Positions 60,801 through 64,000 of a DNA stretch of 64,000 nt are shown here, piece after piece. A program made the position numbers and the translations under genes. The DNA is from Seriola aureovittata (lineage: Eukaryota; Chordata; Actinopteri; Carangiformes; Carangidae). The notes beneath the pieces are model-generated. The model was not told where the DNA came from and made no database searches. It saw nothing but the letters and a program-made list of their open reading frames with translations. The stretch lies in assembly GCF_021018895.1 (NCBI RefSeq), contig NC_079380.1, positions 8,313,236-8,377,235 on the forward strand, in the 5' to 3' direction. Position 1 is the stretch's first letter; each line of letters begins with the position of its first letter.

Positions 60801-62002
60801 TACTGGCCAATCAAGAGAAAATGAATCAATGACAATTTTAGTAATTGTTTATGTAAATATTACACATGTTGGGGCAGATTGATCAACAAATAGTACTGTA
60901 AGCCAGCAACAGTAGGATCAATAACAAAACAATGATCCATCTCCTGTTCTTCGTGCCGCAGTCTGTTCCTGTCGTGATCATATATATATATATATGTATG
61001 TATGTATATGTAAATATATATTTCAACAGTACATTATCAAAGCCTGACTCTGTTTTAAACATCACATGATAACTCTGTGTTGTTGTGTTTTTTAGACCAG
61101 AATGGAAAAAAAAAATCTGCTCAACAGCGTCTGTTTTACTGTTCCTAAAAGGTAACGCAGGTTTACTTCTACATACATGAGTAATCTCTGTAAATTCTTC
61201 TTGAGCAGGATGTTTCACTTCCCTCTGAGACAGGCCCGTGCCCTCAAACTGAGCTCTGAGCTGAAGTCTACTTTCTCTGACAGGCAGGCAGACAGTCAGC
61301 ATTAAGGTCCTGAGAAACAAGGCTGCAGATATCTAATTACACCAGTGTTTTGGAATTTCTGGCCTTATTTGGAGGGGGGGATAAGTATTTTGTGTTTTTG
61401 TTTCCCAATAAGGCAATGAGTGAAGAACTGAGATATATTCTCCTCACGTGACCGGTTTACATGCTGCTGGGGCACAAACTGGGAGGGTTTCTTTAAGCTA
61501 AATATAAAAATGCGGCAGTCAGATCTCTAATGGAGGGGTAGAGCGTGAGCCTTTGATCTGGTGTTTAGCGTTGTGTGATAGCTGTTCGGCTTTATACTGG
61601 GGGGAAGCTGAGAGGCATTGGATGTCCTCTGTGCTAATTGCTTGCACATTTACCCCCTTTTCCTTTGCCAAGGCACTTTAAATGGTTAGCATTACCCACA
61701 GATTACATGCAAACATACATACAGAAAATAAACACCAGATTGCAGCCAAACACAATCTACAGAAGAGTTACTCTTACACATTATCATCAAAATTGGCTGG
61801 AAATTGCTAATCTTCCCCTGATTCATTTCTAACCTTCTGTCCTGGCTCTGGTTCTTGTTGTTTGTTGATGTTTGGATGTTGTTTGACTCAGGGTCCGTGT
61901 TTCCATTGGCTGCCGAGCCCAAAATTGGGCTCCCGAAACTGCCAGCAGCATCCAAGATCTGAGAGTCCGTGGAGACCGGGCACAGGTAGGCAGACGTGTT
62001 GC
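46665..62002 (-). CDS. mprip: Myosin phosphatase Rho-interacting protein (17 of its exons; 5' end outside window)
   Basis: In-phase GT-AG exons give about 1464 residues. In order: a Ser/Asn-rich linker; RRSKSLDRR (about 110-120); a pleckstrin-homology domain (about 131-239) with LLNFKKGWMVKLDENDQ-WKK, GEIDL, VQRNYGFQIH, AGIRKNWI and APDVA; then MERRREGRYRTFDWAEFRP, highly characteristic of MPRIP; a polyQ stretch; a 756-residue exon rich in coiled coil; and the C-terminal coiled coils ending KRYKDIYTELSIV. MPRIP binds actin, RhoA and the MYPT1 subunit of myosin phosphatase, targeting the phosphatase to stress fibres. The PH domain here is the second; the first should lie beyond 64000. The stop follows shortly after KDIYTELSIV, so the C-terminal tail I recall for mammalian MPRIP is absent. 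TRIOBP is the paralogue considered and rejected because of the FDWAEFRP and RSKSLDRR signatures. Confidence 0.93.
47355..47520. repeat. Dispersed repeat E in an mprip intron or 3' region
   Basis: CATGTTTCTACAGTAGCCCGGA, ACGGACAAACCAAAGAC and TTACCTGAAGGCCACCATAGC form a block I recognise as a common teleost interspersed sequence; not otherwise classified. Confidence 0.5.
47674..47760 (-). CDS. mprip: mprip coding exon (coiled coil)
   Basis: ATTGCAG acceptor and AGG|GTGAGA donor. 87 nt, phase 0. Encodes ITLRVKESEVQSLKQEI onward, a conserved MPRIP coil. Confidence 0.93.
48549..48650 (-). CDS. mprip: mprip coding exon (coiled coil)
   Basis: 102 nt, phase 0. Encodes ELSGHLAAEITRLCSLA and PLSQGMDIYEME; donor GAG|GTGAGT. 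Confidence 0.92.
48969..49128 (-). CDS. mprip: mprip coding exon (coiled coil)
   Basis: Encodes EELASYQRELEVLSQQFSLK and CQQENQDLRTRNQ. Donor CAG|GTGATA; 1 nt completes the codon from the previous exon. Confidence 0.9.
49236..49353 (-). CDS. mprip: mprip coding exon (coiled coil)
   Basis: Acceptor TTCTCAG, donor ACAG|GTAATG. Encodes AIEAIKNAHRLELEREVQRR and a less conserved QSENNNGN linker. Confidence 0.92.
50083..50300. repeat. Repeat family A, partial copy in an mprip intron
   Basis: AGAGCTGAGACAATCAATTA start; AATATTTGCAGATTTCAGTG and TTGTTTGTCATATGTAATTT follow in family order. It ends about 65 nt from the exon at 50364. Confidence 0.6.
50364..50511 (-). CDS. mprip: mprip coding exon (coiled coil)
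   Basis: Encodes ATCQRAFASMEDSHVKVVEE and RHQQEVERLLEERDQLLEEE. Acceptor CCGCCCAG, donor ACAG|GTGAGA. Starts in phase 0, which allows direct joining to 53248 if the large exon is skipped. Confidence 0.92.
50873..53140 (-). CDS. mprip: mprip large internal exon, 2268 nt (756 codons)
   Basis: A strong pyrimidine tract and TTTTCTAAG precede 53140, and the donor is AAG|GTAGGC. The exon is phase 0 at both ends and has no internal stop. It begins PDPPPGPPNENTSNGQ. Coiled-coil heptads follow (QEVELLTSQNEALNQRNQEM, LEENLREAEALLQLN), then acidic runs (EESEGEEETP-like, EEDVKQKSETPEEE) and a last coil EQVLSLRRRVEELEELLSV. Mammalian MPRIP has, as far as I recall, long isoforms made by including a comparably large exon. 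It is probably a cassette giving long and short proteins. Confidence 0.88.
53248..53376 (-). CDS. mprip: mprip coding exon with polyglutamine
   Basis: 129 nt, phase 0. Encodes VEDLKIQLAESERRRLELEA, then ten Gln from (CAG)10 at 53263-53292, then EQVTR. Acceptor TGTTGAAG, donor AGG|GTAAAG. The CAG tract is likely length-variable. Confidence 0.85.
53638..54160 (-). CDS. mprip: mprip coding exon with the FDWAEFRP signature
   Basis: Acceptor ATGCAG, donor GGG|GTGAGT. Encodes LPGHHVPCSPPEAL, MERRREGRYRTFDWAEFRPQ, a basic ERRRRREERRRRYENM run and EEMEECWKQVEKTMF. The FDWAEFRP block is diagnostic of MPRIP. Confidence 0.94.
54290..54400. repeat. Repeat family A, fragment
   Basis: AACACGTCACTTTGGGCTCTG and AAAAATTGTGATCAACATTTTC match the family middle. 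Lies between mprip exons at 54160 and 54434. Confidence 0.5.
54434..54543 (-). CDS. mprip: mprip coding exon (end of PH domain)
   Basis: Encodes TPKAVYTLSAMTAGIRKNWI and NAPDVA, including the conserved tryptophan of the PH C-terminal helix. Donor CCAG|GTAAAG. Confidence 0.94.
54623..54712 (-). CDS. mprip: mprip coding exon (PH domain middle)
   Basis: 90 nt, phase 0. Encodes ASDLKGEIDLTKCYNVSEYQ and VQRNYGFQIH. Donor CAT|GTAAGA. Confidence 0.94.
54802..54870 (-). CDS. mprip: mprip coding exon (PH domain)
   Basis: 69 nt, phase 0. Encodes WKKYWFVLSTDSLRYFKDSV. Acceptor CCCTCTAG, donor GAG|GTACTT. Confidence 0.94.
54957..55013 (-). CDS. mprip: mprip coding exon (start of PH domain)
   Basis: 57 nt, phase 0. 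Encodes PDLLNFKKGWMVKLDENDQ. Acceptor TCTTTACAG, donor CAG|GTAAAC. Confidence 0.94.
55014..55937. other. mprip intron, no other gene
   Basis: AT-rich. GTGTTTCTCAACCTGGGGGTC near 55169 resembles the end of a common small DNA-transposon remnant, uncertain. Confidence 0.5.
55938..56027 (-). CDS. mprip: mprip coding exon with RRSKSLDRR
   Basis: 90 nt, phase 0. Encodes SCGDIAQLGAPPPQRRSKSL then DRRTSDTVMT. Acceptor AACTGCAG, donor ACA|GTAAGT. The SKSLDRR motif directly before PDLLNFKKGW is characteristic of MPRIP. Confidence 0.93.
56028..57590. other. mprip intron, no other gene
   Basis: Frames at 56271-56651 (-) and 56530-56949 (+) overlap each other and match no family. T-rich runs near 56120-56148. 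Nothing else is seen. Confidence 0.5.
57601..57710 (+). repeat. Pentanucleotide minisatellite (GTTGT/GTTGC), 22 units
   Basis: 110 nt of 5-nt units GTTGT or GTTGC with one GTCGT. The T/C alternation at the fifth position is irregular. Frames on both strands are artefacts. Confidence 0.97.
57791..57822 (+). repeat. (GAT)n microsatellite
   Basis: About ten GAT units. Confidence 0.95.
58130..58470 (-). pseudogene. L2-like LINE fragment, 3' end of ORF2
   Basis: Minus-strand frame carries KGVRAFSVRALKLWNEPPEE and IRSAASVTSFKSLLE, the usual end of L2-type fish LINE ORF2 proteins. It ends near 58132. It inserted in an mprip intron in the same orientation as the gene. Confidence 0.78.
58756..58773 (-). 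CDS. mprip: Candidate 18-nt mprip microexon
   Basis: Between CTTGTCAG (acceptor) and GAG|GTGAGT (strong donor) lies GCCTTAGCGATTAAAGAG, phase 0 at both ends, encoding ALAIKE. It would sit between KQE of the 60136 exon and SCGD of the 56027 exon. Splice sites and phase fit, but so short a match could be chance. Confidence 0.45.
58774..60135. other. mprip intron, no other gene
   Basis: A 158-codon plus-strand frame (58931-59407) lacks any recognised domain and runs antisense to mprip; treated as chance. Confidence 0.5.
60136..60250 (-). CDS. mprip: mprip coding exon (inter-PH linker)
   Basis: Acceptor TTTTCCAG, donor GAG|GTAACC. Encodes HGSTAERILGLEAAEKEQGG and SRKGRSEVRTSKQE. GC-rich within AT-rich intron and in phase with the exons on both sides. 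Confidence 0.85.
60251..61833. other. mprip intron, no other gene
   Basis: An (AT)n/(GTAT)n run lies at 60979-61020. No coding signal otherwise. Confidence 0.5.
61834..62002 (-). CDS. mprip: mprip coding exon (inter-PH linker), first in window
   Basis: Acceptor TATATCCAG, donor GAAG|GTTAGA. Encodes NTSAYLCPVSTDSQILDAAG and a Ser/Asn-rich stretch. Its 3' phase (AG) combines with C of the next exon to give Ser, supporting the join. The 5' neighbour exon is outside the window. Confidence 0.8.
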
Positions 62003-63489
62003 CTGGATATAGAGAGCAACACAAAAAGGTTTCAGACTGGAGTTAGACATAATGCAGGAAAGACAATCTGACAACAGTTTGGTTTAAGTTCACTAAGAAG
62101 CTGTATTCAAGGCAAATCATCCAGTGTCCTCACTGAGATACATGGGTTGATCTCCAAGAAGAGTAGAGGACATGAATTCATTCCTCTAAAGAGCTCCAGG
62201 GATTTAATCTTTACCCTTCAAACTCTAACACCAAGAGGGCTGAATCAAGAATATGAAATAAGACATATTTTGTACATTAAAATTGAAATATATTTAAGAT
62301 ATAGCTTCTTATAATCCTCTCATATCCTTGACCATCACACACCTATGTTTGCATACGAAAGATACAATGCACCTTTGAAGATTTGCTGAAGTGACTTTAC
62401 TGGGTTTTATATACATTTGTCATATTTTGTGATGAGATTTTTTTATGTATTCCCTTTACACTTGAATTGTTAATTGCTTTGACAGGTTATCACCCTGGGT
62501 GGGTTGGATGGTTAACCACACCTGTCATCAGAGCCTGTCGGACTATTGGTCTGTGTGTAGTTTACTGCCACATAGCACTGAGTCTCTACACATCCAGCAA
62601 CCAAGCAACCGGATGAAATCATTCTTTAATCCCACAGGACGACGTCAGGGTTGACACTGTAGTCAGTGGCACAAAACCTCCACAGCTTTCCCTCTTAACA
62701 TTTTACATAATGATATATTTTCCTCAGTTTAAGAAATTACCCAAGAATTCAATAAAGCATCTCAATCAGCTTTTCTTACTAAAAAAAGTAAATACTAAGT
62801 GGTTTGAAACTACGGCGTCAGTGAGGCCAATCATTCTGGGCTTCAGGCCCAAATCACTTTGGGTCTTCAAAAACTGGGATATGAGAACCTCGCATGGAGC
62901 ATCAGCGGGAGGGGGAGTAATCAAACAAGTGTGTTTTTGGCTTTTTCTAGAAGTCAAGTTAGAGTAAAGAACTGAATGATATGTGAAATATTGTTATGTT
63001 ACAGATGAGTAAGTTCTGTTTCCCCACATGACAGACAGCAACAACTAATTAGGTGATAATAAACAAATCAATAAACCAATGAAAAGGCCCGGATGACTTC
63101 GGTTTAGTCCCAAACTTTTTTAAATTCTAGAAACGCCTCTGGTTTGAAGATGGAAATCACATATACGACGTTATTGTTCTAAAGTTGCTATGGTAGCATT
63201 GACAGAGCCACAGTCTATTTTCGGTTCCAAATGACAGCTAATTAATCATTTACACCAACACAAAGAAAACAGACTAACTACACTGACTAAATTATGACTG
63301 AGAATCAACAGAAAAGATGGATGAACTGGACTGAGAAAGAAAAGATGGTTTATGGTGACAAATATAGAAAAAGGAAACACATGACTAAAAGTAAATCTAA
63401 TGTATGAATAACCTTTGTATTGAGGATTTTCTGTGTAATTGGTAACTGAGCTCTAACTAAGAATGGATCCTCAGGAGAGAACTAAAAGG
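62003..63489. other. mprip intron, no exon recognised
   Basis: Frames at 62710-62967 on both strands have no splice or family support. Confidence 0.45.
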
Positions 63490-63765
63490 AGATCTTCATT
63501 TAGACCCACAATAAAAAAAACTTTTGACAAATATTTGTAGATTTCAGCTTTGTAGAAGTAAAGATTTGCTGCTTTTCTTTGTCATGTATCATTTTAAACA
63601 GAACTGGGGGACTTTTGGGGTTTTTGGACAAACAAAACATTTGAAGATGACAGCTTCATCACAATGACATTTTTTGAGGTTTCATAGACTCAACAATTCA
63701 TTGATTAATCAAAGAAATAATCACCAGATTAACCAAAAATGAAAATAATGAACAGTTGCAGCCTT
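63490..63765. repeat. Repeat family A, copy
   Basis: TAGATTTCAGCTTTGTAGAAG, then GGACAAACAAAACATTTGAAGA, ending AAAATAATGAACAGTTGCAGCC. Confidence 0.7.
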
Positions 63766-64000
63766 ACTCTACTGCAATGCTACAGAGATAATCTAGAAAA
63801 TACACATGACCCACTTCACAGATACTGGTTGACTTTCTAAAAGAACTGATCAAAATGATTGTCCCTGTCTGGAAAACACCTTAAAGAATTCAATGACTAT
63901 CCAGGAATTCAATGACAAGAGGAAACCCTGCTACAGACAAGAGTCCTGACAGAGGATCATTCATTAGAGGGTCTGAGGGAGTTCTGATGAAGCAGCCCAT

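Noticed and set aside
1..64000. CRISPR arrays, operons, phage or viral genes
   Set aside because: No regular direct repeats with unique spacers, no bacterial gene organisation, and the only mobile genes seen are eukaryotic transposon and LINE relics.

Overview
The window is nuclear DNA of a ray-finned fish, most likely a percomorph teleost. The evidence is split vertebrate genes with GT-AG introns, a Tc1 transposon with the IR/DR layout typical of fish, L2-like LINE and hAT remnants, many (CA)n/(GT)n tracts, and several short dispersed repeat families of a kind familiar from teleost genomes. There are no operons, bacterial or phage genes, CRISPR arrays or recognisable RNA genes. Exon borders were read by eye from splice sites, reading phase and protein family conservation.

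Three protein genes can be supported. (1) sbk1 (+), an SH3-binding-domain serine/threonine kinase, in four coding exons: 5446..5464, 17314..17541, 21234..21436 and 23514..24329. Its CpG-rich first exon lies near 5.2-5.46 kb and its 3' UTR runs to poly(A) signals near 25.86 kb. (2) A compact member of the RAI1/TCF20 family (-), with a 1992-nt main exon (40430..42421) and two small exons (38538..38631, 38080..38129) that complete a C-terminal extended PHD finger. A short last exon is predicted near 36.9 kb and a CpG-rich promoter near 44.0-44.3 kb. (3) mprip (-), myosin phosphatase Rho-interacting protein. Its last 17 exons lie between 62002 and 46665, and its 5' part (first PH domain) is beyond the right edge. 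It includes a 2268-nt phase-0 exon and a candidate 18-nt microexon.

Layout: 0-5 kb intergenic with a dead hAT transposase copy; 5-26 kb sbk1 with a 12-kb first intron holding LINE debris; 26-36 kb gene-poor, with a degenerate minisatellite, a hairpin repeat and a 1.6-kb decayed Tc1 element; 36-44.3 kb the RAI1/TCF20-like gene; 44.3-46.6 kb a candidate divergent spliced transcript and low-complexity DNA; 46.6-62 kb mprip; 62-64 kb its next intron.

Functionally, MPRIP links RhoA and myosin phosphatase to actin, and RAI1/TCF20 proteins are chromatin readers. In human, MPRIP and RAI1 both lie in 17p11.2, so their adjacency here suggests conserved synteny, not a joint pathway. The most striking non-genic signal is one AT-rich repeat family present in roughly 17 diverged copies, two of them within about 10-40 nt of splice donors. 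I see no convincing undescribed molecular system. The best leads are gene-structure novelties: the large mprip exon, the microexon, the short RAI1/TCF20 relative with SUMO-interaction-like motifs, and the minimal uORF before sbk1.
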